Positions 17,406 to 25,942 of a stretch of DNA of 64,000 bases are shown here, one piece after another (the first letter of the stretch is position 1; every line of letters begins with the position of its first letter). Origin of the DNA: Pseudomonas sp. RIT-PI-q (lineage in GTDB: Bacteria; Pseudomonadota; Gammaproteobacteria; Pseudomonadales; Pseudomonadaceae); the NCBI RefSeq assembly GCF_001297125.1, contig NZ_LHPC01000034.1:310001-374000 (forward strand). Reading direction: 5' to 3'. The position numbers and the translations under genes were made by a program. The notes under the pieces were generated by a model. It saw only the letters and a list, made by a program, of their open reading frames with translations, made no database searches and was not told where the DNA came from.

Positions 17406-18308
17406 ATGAATTATTCGTTTGTTTCCACGCCCTTATTGAAAATCGGTTATTTGGAGTGGAATCGTAATGCAAGCAAGGTTGCAGTACTTGTCCATGGATG
17501 GCCTGACAGCCCTGAAACATGGCTACGCACAGCCGGGGAACTGGCAGCAGAAGGCTATCGGGTGTTGGCACCGGCACTGCGTGGATTCGCACCAACAACC
17601 TTCCGTCGTGCATCTACTCCTCGCAGTGGCGCGTTGTCTACGCTGGGGATGGATTTACTAGGTTTCATCGACGCGATGGAACTCGACCAGCCCGTGCTCG
17701 TTGGGCATGACTGGGGAGCCCGGGCTGTGGCCAACGCGTGTGGGCTTAGAGATGGCGTCGCCAGCGCTCTTGTCATGCTCTCGGTTGGTTACGGTACTAA
17801 CGACCCTAATCAAGTAATTACCATGCAGCAGGCTCGCAACTATTGGTACCACTGGTTTATGGCAACCCCCCGGGGCCGCCAAATCGTTGAAAGCGATCGT
17901 AGTACATTTGCACGGATGATGTGGGATACCTGGTCTCCAGCAGGATGGTACAAAGAAGAAGACTTTGAAACTGCTTGCGAAGCCTTTAAAACCCCAGACT
18001 GGGCGGAAGTTGTTCTGCATTCCTATCGACATCGTTGGGGGTTTGTCGACGGAGATTTAGCGTCGAATCTAGCTGACACTCAACTCACGCCTGTTCCGAC
18101 GTTGTCTGTTCCCACGTTGGTTTTGCACGGCGAGGCAGATTCGTGTAACCATCCCGACAGCTCGAAAGGGAAAGAAAGTTTTTTTTCTGGTCATTATGAG
18201 CGGGTGGTAGTTAATGGTGTCGGTCACTTTCCTCAGCGTGAAGCTCCGGAATTAGTGGCATTCGAAATCTTAAGATTCTTAAAAGCAGACTCTGTCACCA
18301 AGCGTTAA
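17406..18308 (+). CDS. Alpha/beta hydrolase, epoxide-hydrolase/dehalogenase-like
   Basis: The 300-aa protein has the alpha/beta-hydrolase core: the oxyanion-hole H-G-W-P-D-S (30-35), the nucleophile elbow G-H-D-W-G-A with Asp102, the acid in H-G-E-A-D-S-C (about 240-247) and the catalytic His in G-V-G-H-F-P-Q-R-E-A-P (about 276). An Asp nucleophile instead of Ser places it with epoxide hydrolases and haloalkane dehalogenases. The substrate is unknown. ATG 17406 has GGAG 7 nt upstream. It is divergent from a LysR gene. Confidence 0.88.
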   Translation: MNYSFVSTPLLKIGYLEWNRNASKVAVLVHGWPDSPETWLRTAGELAAEGYRVLAPALRGFAPTTFRRASTPRSGALSTLGMDLLGFIDAMELDQPVLVGHDWGARAVANACGLRDGVASALVMLSVGYGTNDPNQVITMQQARNYWYHWFMATPRGRQIVESDRSTFARMMWDTWSPAGWYKEEDFETACEAFKTPDWAEVVLHSYRHRWGFVDGDLASNLADTQLTPVPTLSVPTLVLHGEADSCNHPDSSKGKESFFSGHYERVVVNGVGHFPQREAPELVAFEILRFLKADSVTKR

Positions 18309-19032
18309 TCAAGATTTTTTGACTTGAAATTTTATAATGTTGTACGTAGAAATCAAAAAATATCGTGAACGGGCGCAGTATTAAGGCGTATTATAAAGCT
18401 CGTAAATCACGTTCACGTCAATCCCGGTACTCGTTGGTTTTGCATACGCAATCCCAGCGAGGCCGGTTTTTTTTGCTTCTTTGCTATGCTAAATTAATAT
18501 CGAGCGCTCTAGGTTCGTGGTTTTTTTAAAACTGTAGATATATTAAATTATCGCTCGGATATAATTTTGCCATCTTGATTCTTGATATTTAATGGTCTCC
18601 TGTTGCGTTATTTTTAGTGAGCGCTGTATACAATTTCTGCTATGTGGTCATCAGTGCGCTTCACCTATCTCTTTTATAGAACGGCTCGTTCGTTATTAAG
18701 AATTTGCATGAGTTGAGTTGTCGGGCTTAATGTTGATTTTTCAGGGAGGTATTGTGTAATGCTCCTAAAGCGTTGGGTGTGATGGCCATTGTAGCCTTAG
18801 CATAATGCCTGTAATTATTAAATTAAACAGCTACCACTGTATGAACTTAACAATAATAATTCACGGAGGTCACAAATTTAGGTTGTAAATGTCGTGGTAA
18901 ACGGCAATTTTTTTGGCGCGTTGTGCGATGTGAAAAGTTACGCTTGAGTGGTTATTTTTAACTCCTCTAAACCCCCGAATCAGAAAAAATAGATTAAATC
19001 CCGTAAAACACCTCAACTTCGGATCGATCTAG
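18309..19032. other. Intergenic region without a supported gene
   Basis: In 724 bp I see no gene. CGTGAACG (18364-18371) and CGTTCACG (18410-18417) are perfect inverted arms around a 38-nt centre, a possible small RNA or relic stem. A T8 run follows at about 18466. The segment before the chemoreceptor gene lacks a strong ribosome-binding site. Confidence 0.4.
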
Positions 19033-20169
19033 ATGGAAAATATAATAAAAGCTCAAAAAGTCCTGGATTCGTCGCTCAAAAACGACGCTCGTACCACGCT
19101 GGATCAGGTCAAAGGGCTGATAGCTGCTTTGGATCAACGCTGGGGGGAAATTAATAAAGTAGCGGAAGTAATCCGGCAGATCGCGAGGAATACCAATTTG
19201 GTTGCGCTCAACGCTGCTATTGAAGCAGCTCGCGCCGGCGAGCATGGACGAGGGTTTGCGGTAGTCGCCGATGAGGTTCGTCGTTTATCCAGTCAGTCTG
19301 CGGAGGCTACTAGTCACATAGGTAAAGCTGTTGACGCTATCAAAAAGGAAAGTGAACAGGCGATGCTCGGAGTGCAACAAGCTGAATTGGTCAGCATGGT
19401 GGAGCAAGCTAAGGTGCTGCTTGCTCACGAGGCTCAGCATATGCAAAGCAAATTTACTGCAATGGTCATTACGTTGTATGGGCTGAAGCAGTTTATCGTC
19501 GGAATGAAGGCGAACGGTTTTGGTCCAGCTAGGGAGCAGGTCGATGCGGTGATGCAGCAGTATTTAACTGTCAATACTGATCTGCTTGCGATGGCCTGTG
19601 CATGTGAGCCTAATGCGCTGGATGAGCGCGACGCGGAATTTTCGGGGCTTGCAGGGTATGATGCTTCAGGTCGGCTGATGGCTTATTGGAATCGGGGGGG
19701 TGGTAGCACGCAACGCGAATGCTTAGTTGGCTACGAAGATGATTGGTATCAACTCCCTAAGCGTAAAGGGCAAGATGTTTTCATGGAGCCCTATGAGTAC
19801 ACGGTTGCCGGAAAGAGTATGTTGATAACTTCGTTTATGTCGCCGATGTATTTAGATAAGAAATTTCTTGGCATACTTGGGGCTGATTGTTCACTACGTC
19901 AGCTCCAAGAAAAATTAGCTGAAAATAAGCCCCTAGGGTACGGTTATTACTCTCTTTTGTCGAATCAGGCAGTGTATGTGACGCACCCTAATCCTGATCG
20001 GGTTGGGAGTAAAGCGAATGACTTGGCTGAAGACATACGCTCATCCATTCGTGCAGGCGTTCCGCTTTGTCGCCAACATGCAAATGGGCAGTTATGGCTG
20101 CTTCACCCTATTTTTGTTGGTGGTTGTGATGCACCCTGGTCGCTTTTAATGCATCTGCCTGCGCGTTAA
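19033..20169 (+). CDS. Soluble methyl-accepting chemotaxis protein with C-terminal Cache-like domain
   Basis: The 378-aa protein has no membrane segment. Residues about 20-120 carry the conserved chemoreceptor tip: I-A-R-N-T-N-L-V-A-L-N-A-A-I-E-A-A-R-A-G followed by G-R-G-F-A-V-V-A-D-E-V-R-R-L, which binds CheA and CheW. Residues about 140-378 resemble a dCache/PDC sensor fold (S-M-V-E-Q-A-K-V-L-L then F-M-E-P-Y-E-Y and S-P-M-Y-L-D-K-K-F-L-G-I-L-G-A-D). In most receptors the sensor is N-terminal and periplasmic; here the order is reversed and cytosolic. The signalling hairpin is short. I recall similar proteins in Pseudomonas, so it is probably complete. The start has only a weak ribosome-binding site. 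Confidence 0.8.
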   Translation: MENIIKAQKVLDSSLKNDARTTLDQVKGLIAALDQRWGEINKVAEVIRQIARNTNLVALNAAIEAARAGEHGRGFAVVADEVRRLSSQSAEATSHIGKAVDAIKKESEQAMLGVQQAELVSMVEQAKVLLAHEAQHMQSKFTAMVITLYGLKQFIVGMKANGFGPAREQVDAVMQQYLTVNTDLLAMACACEPNALDERDAEFSGLAGYDASGRLMAYWNRGGGSTQRECLVGYEDDWYQLPKRKGQDVFMEPYEYTVAGKSMLITSFMSPMYLDKKFLGILGADCSLRQLQEKLAENKPLGYGYYSLLSNQAVYVTHPNPDRVGSKANDLAEDIRSSIRAGVPLCRQHANGQLWLLHPIFVGGCDAPWSLLMHLPAR

Positions 20170-20259
20170 ATCATTATAGTAAGACTAAATTTACCCTTCA
20201 GCATTATTTGTTTATTTATCTAATAAATGTGGAAGGGTATGCTACGTCCATGTATTCAT

Positions 20260-20990
20260 GCTTCTGTAAATGAAATTTTAATTGGGGCATGGATATTTGA
20301 GGCGCATCGCCTATCCAAATGGGGCAGCGATTTCCGACCAGATTATTTGTACGCCTCTCGATTCATCCGTGAGTACCATCGTGATCAGCCGATCTGGCCA
20401 ATCGGGTGCTTCACAGTGACTGGCAAACCTGATGTGCTTGCTGAAATTCGGGATCATTTCAAAGAAAACCTTGTTCACCTTCAAGGGATACATCGGTACA
20501 CACGAACGTAAAAATCTTCATTTTCAAGTTCTGCACGGCAGCAAAGCTGAAAAGCCAATGCGAACCCAACAACTACTCAAGAATAGCTTGACCAGTCGTG
20601 AGGGTGGTGCCGTGATCTTCGTGTCCAGCCGAAAGGGAGCGGAGGAGCTTTCTGAGTTTCTGGTCGGGCAGGGCTGGGCATGGAAGCACTTTCGTGCGGG
20701 GCTGCTTCCTGCAGAAAAGTCCGATATACATAACAACTTCATCAATGGGGTATGGCGCGTCATCGTCGCCACAGACGTCTTTGGTATGGGCGTCGATAAG
20801 CAGGACATCCGCCTGGTGATTCAGCGACTGCCTGAAAAAGATTTGTCTGCGCAAGCGCGGCGTGCTGAAGCTTACCCAAGAAACAATCGCCTTTGCGTTG
20901 GACGATAGGGTTAACCAGGGGGCTGTCGGTCTCTTCATGAATCGGCGGACAGCGTTAAGTCTTGAGACGGCAGCCGTGTTTGCCCGTTAA
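20260..20990 (+). pseudogene. RecQ-family DNA helicase fragment, broken
   Basis: Pieces in different frames give the middle of a RecQ-like helicase: A-H-R-L-S-K-W-G-S-D-F-R-P-D-Y (motif II region) and I-G-C-F-T-V-T-G-K-P-D-V (degenerate motif III). The second RecA lobe follows with G-G-A-V-I-F-V-S-S-R-K-G-A, R-V-I-V-A-T-D-V-F-G-M-G-V-D-K (motif V) and D-I-R-L-V-I-Q (near motif VI). The N-terminal Walker A part is absent, the frame changes near 20480 and 20870, and a further protein-like tail ends at 20990. It cannot encode an active helicase. Confidence 0.8.
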
Positions 20991-21964
20991 CCCGTTAGCC
21001 CAAGTTGCCGGTATCTGAATTCAGTCCAATCCTTGCAGACCAGATAAAAACGAAGAGTTTTTCACTAAGCCCATCTTAGGATTGCGGCTCGGTAAAAGAC
21101 GCAGTGTCGAGTATTTCTTCAGCATACATTTCCTCTCCCGCCGAGGATTAGTTTGACTGCACCAAAAACGATAAAGACGCTTTTACCCCTGATAATAAAA
21201 CTAGAGCTATTGCCCGCGACCGCCATGTAAATTCATGCGCTGAGGTAATAGGTGCGCTTGCATTCAAGAACGCATGGTTGCGAATGACGGGGGCGAATCA
21301 AAAAAGCCTCTAACTAGTCATGGCCTCCGACCATAGCATGTGGCTGACGATTAGCGACCACGACGCCTTTTGGTGGACGAGTCGCAAGTCGAAACGGCGG
21401 TGGTCATATCTACGTTATGGCCAGTGCCGACAAAGGAATGAGCGTAAAGCGACTAGTCAAGGCACCTTCAAGTGGATGGATAATTCGGAGCGACCAGGAG
21501 GATAAAGTCGGTTCCCAGATCAGGAGTTGCCTGCCAGCGAGGTCAGCGAACACCGGATTGTTGCCTTGTGGTGTGGCGGGGCGGGGCGGGGCGGGGATTT
21601 GTGGCACTCCTTCGTTTTGGAAACAACGTAACTCACCCCTCTCTGAGTGTTTATTTCAGGGCCTTCAATGTGACGTTCAAAAGTCATCTATCAGTCCTGC
21701 CCACTGATATTCGACAAGAGACTCAATGTCCAACGCTGCAAGAAGTAGCGCAGTAGCGCCGGTTTCGTCAGTGATCGGGTCGTGGCAAGGTCAAAAATCA
21801 AAAGACAAGGAGTTACTGAGATGCGGCGGTCTGATCTTCACGACGTTGCCCGGTGACAAGCCTTTGTAAGTAGGGTCGCCGATGGGTAATTTAAATTAAC
21901 TATTGCTGTTGCTGCCTCGTTGTCTCCATTTGCATACTAGGGTTACTGCAAAAAGGGACAAAAT
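20991..21964. other. Non-coding stretch with a G-quadruplex motif
   Basis: No intact gene is recognisable in this roughly 970 bp. Frames on the plus strand are short and of biased composition. The outstanding feature is the G-rich run at 21578-21596. Confidence 0.5.
21578..21596 (+). other. G-quadruplex motif, four G4 tracts with single-C loops
   Basis: Four GGGG tracts (21578-21581, 21583-21586, 21588-21591, 21593-21596) are separated by single C residues. One-nucleotide loops favour a very stable parallel quadruplex. It could also be a polymerase-slippage repeat of GGGGC units. Confidence 0.6.
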
Positions 21965-22225
21965 ATGAAAGCTAACGAGCTTCGTGAAATGAATTCATTT
22001 TTGAGGAAAAACTGCGGGTGGGAGGTAGAAACTGGCATTGTGAGCGCAGATGTCTCTGAGTTTTTAAGGGTATACCGCTTGGTGAAAGTAGGTAGAAAAA
22101 CAGTGTCCAGAGTCCTGATAGGTGCCATGCCTCAAGGAACGCCGCTGGGGTCTCTCGCTTGTAGTGCGTCGCTGTGTAAGCATTATTACCAGCTGGGTTT
22201 ACAGGAATCAGTGCGGTTAAAATGA
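21965..22225 (+). CDS. Small hypothetical protein (86 aa)
   Basis: The frame has an ATG with AAGGGA 7 nt upstream and encodes a basic 86-residue protein rich in short helices (M-K-A-N-E-L-R-E-M-N-S-F-L at the start). It has Cys residues at positions about 17, 65 and 71. I do not recognise a family. It lies in a region of decayed DNA, 111 bp upstream of another hypothetical gene on the same strand, and may be a small real gene or a remnant. Confidence 0.4.
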   Translation: MKANELREMNSFLRKNCGWEVETGIVSADVSEFLRVYRLVKVGRKTVSRVLIGAMPQGTPLGSLACSASLCKHYYQLGLQESVRLK

Positions 22226-22336
22226 GTGGCTACCAGAAAGTCGAATAAAAAACCATCATCTCAAGGTGTGGGGGAACGGCTGTTGATTTTGTGTCGTTGA
22301 GATATCAAGCTCTCTCTTTCCAAAGAGGGAACTCCG

Positions 22337-23119
22337 ATGCGCTACGCGGTACACCCATTCAATAAAGCTGCCATTTCTCCATTGATATATGAAGCCGAAT
22401 TTGGCAAGCGAATAGATGAAAATGGAAATAAGCGCAAGCGTGTTGATGCTCTTTGTCCTGCGTGTGATAAAGGGCTTCACCTAGTCGGAGATTTAGACCC
22501 CAAGGTTGATACAATTTTCAGTCATTATCCCAGTTCTGGTTTCTGCCCTATTAAAGAGTCGGGGAAGCACAAATACCGTATTTTACCTGAGGCGGACGCA
22601 GACCCGGATCGCGCCCGTCAGCTTAAAAAGGCATTTTTTGATAACTGGAGGTTTCATTGGAACCGCTTTCGGCAGTATGTAGGCCATGCCGATATTGAGG
22701 ATTTCATCGCGCTTATTGAGTATGCCGATAAGAGAAATGTGTGGCATTATCGTCATTTGGAAGAGCATGAAGTCATCATAGTTTTTCTGGTAATCAAAGA
22801 CTTCAAGCCGGTACTTACCCATGAAGGAAAGGTCTTACGTAAGCATTGGGTTCGCTTTTGGTTTGACTCTGCCGTTCGCAGTCTTGATGATTTTTGGCAT
22901 CTGACTGAGGCCAATAAGGTGATGCTGAAGGCTTCTTACAAAGTGCCGGAAGGGGAGAAGTTGAGTCCAGACTACCTTACGAATTTTCAAGTGGTAGAAG
23001 TGGATTTAACTTATCTTAGTGATCCCGACGAAGGTGGGGGTACGGTACCTAATTATATTGAACTAAAAATGAAAAAAACCGTTAAAAAACATATGAAAAA
23101 AATGCAACTTTCTGCCTGA
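22337..23119 (+). CDS. Hypothetical protein with N-terminal zinc-knuckle-like region
   Basis: The 260-aa protein has an ATG preceded by AGAGGGA. Residues about 37-75 contain C-P-A-C-D-K, then F-S-H-Y-P and G-F-C-P, a CxxC...H...C arrangement resembling the zinc-binding N-terminal region of CoiA-type and related restriction-like proteins, but I cannot see a clear nuclease motif. The middle is rich in Trp, His and aromatic residues. The C-terminus is strongly basic. A strong terminator follows at 23198. The gene stands directly upstream of the MotA/MotB-like operon and may or may not be part of that module. Confidence 0.6.
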   Translation: MRYAVHPFNKAAISPLIYEAEFGKRIDENGNKRKRVDALCPACDKGLHLVGDLDPKVDTIFSHYPSSGFCPIKESGKHKYRILPEADADPDRARQLKKAFFDNWRFHWNRFRQYVGHADIEDFIALIEYADKRNVWHYRHLEEHEVIIVFLVIKDFKPVLTHEGKVLRKHWVRFWFDSAVRSLDDFWHLTEANKVMLKASYKVPEGEKLSPDYLTNFQVVEVDLTYLSDPDEGGGTVPNYIELKMKKTVKKHMKKMQLSA

Positions 23120-23197
23120 AAAATATTTAAAGGGGGCTCTGCTCTTTCTCAGTTTTATGCTTGGGTGCCTTCCCTTGGGTGCTTTTGGCAACCTTTT

Positions 23198-23238
23198 CCC
23201 ATGCAGGGTAATCCACACACCTGCATGGGTTTTTTTTT
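23198..23238 (+). terminator. Rho-independent terminator
   Basis: CCCATGCAGG (23198-23207) pairs perfectly with CCTGCATGGG (23220-23229) around a 12-nt loop and is followed by nine T residues. It ends the transcript of the 22337-23119 gene and separates it from the following operon. Confidence 0.9.
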
Positions 23239-23677
23239 GAAAAAACAGTCTGTCGGTGCTTTTAGACGTCCAGTCGTCATAGCTTTCCTCCATGAGTCCG
23301 GGGGTTCAAATCGACGACGCGTCAACATTTTCAATCCGATTATCTGATCTGTATTTTAAGTTTATTTTCAATCTGATCTGGCAGTTTTTCGTTAATCTGC
23401 TCGTGTGGTCGAAGCTAAAAAACTAGTTGGTGTCATTTTTTTTTAGAACCCTAGCGCGCCCTTTGCAGGGCTGAGTATTTGGCGATGAGCGGAGGCTTTT
23501 GGCTACTTGCTTATGAGCACCGATAAAGTCATCATTTCGCCACTTTAGTGGCAGTTTGATGTCGACGCGCTTTTGGGGTCGAGCGTCTCGAACCAAATCT
23601 AGTCAGTGAACGTGCTTAATGAATGTTGAGCCGTAAGCATCCAGACAAAACCAAAGATCGTTTAAAAACAATAAGTT
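23239..23677. other. Upstream region of the MotA/MotB-like operon
   Basis: No gene is supported in these 440 bp. The region should hold the operon promoter. A GGGGGTTCAAATC string at 23300-23312 resembles a tRNA T-arm but no cloverleaf surrounds it. Confidence 0.4.
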
Positions 23678-25126
23678 ATGGAAATTTTGATGTCGGTTTG
23701 GAAGAGTATTCTCACGGGTTTCAGCGCGCTATTTTCAACTCAGGATTCGGAGCATAGCGAACCACTGCTTCCGAAAATCGACCCTGAAAAGCTCAAAAAA
23801 GAGCTCAGAATTTTGGAGATCGCCCAATCCCATGGTGCTGCGGGCATTCCCGCCTCCAATGACACTCAAATGACGGATGTGGAACACCAGATTCGAGGCA
23901 CCCTCGGCAAAAAGCGCGAGGCCACGGTTAAATATGGCCAGCAGGTCATCACCCAAATTCAGCATCGCATGGACTCGATCGACATCACCCGTGAAATAAA
24001 TCGCACCATTCAGCAAGGTGAAGAGTTTGAGCGTACCGCTGACCAGATTCTCTCGGCGCACGATGGACGCCGAAAAGAAGCTGAACGTGAAGCGAAGTCG
24101 AAGAAAGTGCTACTTGACGCGTTTCGCACTGCAAACGAGCTACCAGATACTCCAGCCGAAAGGATCAACTCGGACGGTAAACTTTTCAAGAAAGCGATGT
24201 TGGCTGCGTGCTGTGTAGCGGAAGGATTTGTTAACGCCAACTTTTTCGCCTCTGGTATGGCGGGCGGTTTGGTCGATGGGTTCTTTTTGGCCTTCACGTT
24301 GTCGCTAGCCAACATCCTCGTGTGTTTCGCGGCTGGCCGTCTTTACACGAATAAGAACCACGTCAAAGCCAATCGGGCAGTGTTCGGCTATCTTTCAGGT
24401 CTAATCGGATTGTGCTTCACCTTCGTGCTAGCCGTCGGCGTCGCCTATTGCCGGTACACCCTACCTCTACTTGAAGACGGTACGCAGAGTCCAATTGCGC
24501 TTATCACGCAAAGCTTCCGAGCCCACATCATCCCATTTCAAGATTTTGAATCTTGTGCCCTGTTTACAGTGACGATCATCTGCGGCATCTTCGCGATGTA
24601 CGAGGGTTACATCTTTACCGATCGTTATCCAGGCTATGCCAAAGTCTATTGCGCTTACGCTGAGTCGCACCGCCGGTACGTCGCTCTCGTCGCCAGCCTT
24701 CGAAAAAGCCTCGAAGATCAAAAAGCTCGAACTCTACAGCTCATAGATGAAAACGTTAAAAAAGCGGAAGGGGACGTCAAGGTCTTCAGATACAACATGG
24801 GTCAAAAGTCGATCATCAAGAAGAAGGTGACTGAGACATTGGTGATGGCGGACGAGACGTTGAAGGCATTGACTCAGTGTTACCGATATGAAAACCGGTT
24901 AAAGCGTCCTCAGGGTTCTCCTAGGCCGGACTATTTTGATCAGCCTATCGAATTTCCCGATCTGGAAATGCCGGACTTCGCCATCGATCACGACGAGGCG
25001 CGCCTGCTTGTACAGGAAAGGCTGTTGAGCGACATGATCGAAAAAATCGAGCCCATTCGCGCGCGCGTCCAGTCGTCTTTCACCTCGAAATTTGATCAGC
25101 TGCAACCTCTGCAGAGCTCGATGTAA
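23678..25126 (+). CDS. Multi-pass membrane protein with flanking coiled coils (operon gene 1)
   Basis: The 482-aa protein has a predicted soluble, helical N-terminal half (about 30-150, rich in charged heptads such as Q-Q-G-E-E-F-E-R-T and R-R-K-E-A-E-R-E-A-K). Several hydrophobic segments follow (about 172-192, 199-220, 235-258 and 290-312), then another charged coiled-coil region to about 400 and an acidic tail. It is not a recognisable transporter. ATG 23690 (Met5) is an alternative start with GGAA upstream. The gene is followed after 9 nt by gene 2. Together with the downstream MotA/MotB-like pair it suggests a membrane complex; function is unknown. Confidence 0.7.
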   Translation: MEILMSVWKSILTGFSALFSTQDSEHSEPLLPKIDPEKLKKELRILEIAQSHGAAGIPASNDTQMTDVEHQIRGTLGKKREATVKYGQQVITQIQHRMDSIDITREINRTIQQGEEFERTADQILSAHDGRRKEAEREAKSKKVLLDAFRTANELPDTPAERINSDGKLFKKAMLAACCVAEGFVNANFFASGMAGGLVDGFFLAFTLSLANILVCFAAGRLYTNKNHVKANRAVFGYLSGLIGLCFTFVLAVGVAYCRYTLPLLEDGTQSPIALITQSFRAHIIPFQDFESCALFTVTIICGIFAMYEGYIFTDRYPGYAKVYCAYAESHRRYVALVASLRKSLEDQKARTLQLIDENVKKAEGDVKVFRYNMGQKSIIKKKVTETLVMADETLKALTQCYRYENRLKRPQGSPRPDYFDQPIEFPDLEMPDFAIDHDEARLLVQERLLSDMIEKIEPIRARVQSSFTSKFDQLQPLQSSM

Positions 25127-25135
25127 GGAAACCCA

Positions 25136-25942
25136 ATGTCACTCTACGAAGAAGAGCGCAGTAACGGGAAGCGCCTGGGGGCCTTTCTCTTGTTCGCCCT
25201 GGCTGTAGGCGCGGCGGGTTGGTTCGGCTATGCCGCCTATACCAAAGAAACCGTTGATAGGACCACGCTGTGTCCGAGCAAAGGGGCTCGTGGGCAGTAC
25301 GTGGTGCTAATCGACAACACCTCACCGTTCCCCTTCACACAAAAAGCCGCATTGTCACAACGCCTTAAAAATATGGTGTTGAACGAAATACCTGAAGGCT
25401 ACCTGCTGACAGTCTTTCTACTGGGCGAGGACTACAAGGTCAACGGAAGTCCGATTTTCGAGAAATGCAATCCCGGCCAGTGGGGCGAGGATAAGAAGTA
25501 CACATCCTCGAAAAAATTCGTCACGCATGATTTCAATGAAAAGTTTGCCAATCCTCTTGACGCTGTCGTGCACAAGATTTCGCTTGAAGAACGAAGTAAA
25601 AACTCACCCATCTTCGAAATCCTTCAATTGGCCGGCATCAACGGTTTTCAGCACGGGAATGTTCAGGGAGACAAAAAATTGATTGTCTACTCCGACATGA
25701 TGGCCAATATGTCCCAGTTCAGCATGTATAAAGGTGTTTTGCCCACATACGCTGAATTCAGCAAAACACCCTACGGTCACCTTTCCGTCGCACCGGCTCT
25801 TGGGGGCGCGACCGTAACGATCAACCTGCTCGCTGCCGACCAGAAAACAGTTCCTTATCGCAAACTCACTCAATTCTGGGCTGAGTATTTCGAAGCCAAT
25901 GGAGCTTCGCTCCAAACGGTCGAACCTATGGAGGGACTCTAA
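25136..25942 (+). CDS. Membrane-anchored vWA-like protein (operon gene 2)
   Basis: The 268-aa protein has one membrane helix near the N-terminus (about 15-37) after a short charged cytosolic segment, so most of it is probably periplasmic. The exposed part begins with Y-V-V-L-I-D-N-T-S-P-F, which resembles strand 1 and a MIDAS-type D-x-T/S-x-S loop of a von Willebrand A fold, and later has K-K-L-I-V-Y-S-D-M-M-A-N, a matching inner strand and loop. I infer a vWA-like fold, not proven. It starts 9 nt after gene 1, and its stop codon abuts the ATG of gene 3, so it is co-translated with the channel-like protein. Confidence 0.65.
   Translation: MSLYEEERSNGKRLGAFLLFALAVGAAGWFGYAAYTKETVDRTTLCPSKGARGQYVVLIDNTSPFPFTQKAALSQRLKNMVLNEIPEGYLLTVFLLGEDYKVNGSPIFEKCNPGQWGEDKKYTSSKKFVTHDFNEKFANPLDAVVHKISLEERSKNSPIFEILQLAGINGFQHGNVQGDKKLIVYSDMMANMSQFSMYKGVLPTYAEFSKTPYGHLSVAPALGGATVTINLLAADQKTVPYRKLTQFWAEYFEANGASLQTVEPMEGL

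Noticed and set aside
18361..18480. CGTGAACG/CGTTCACG stem followed by a T-run, possible small RNA
   Set aside because: The T-run is 50 nt away from the stem and no promoter is clear; kept only as a note on the intergenic region.
22314..22327. CTCTTT-CC-AAAGAG palindrome covering the ribosome-binding site of the 22337 gene
   Set aside because: A two-base loop cannot form, and the repeat is low in complexity; no good evidence for translational control.
23300..23312. GGGGGTTCAAATC, like a tRNA T-arm or tRNA-linked attachment core
   Set aside because: No acceptor stem, D-arm or anticodon arm can be built around it, and no second copy was noticed, so neither tRNA nor att site is supported.
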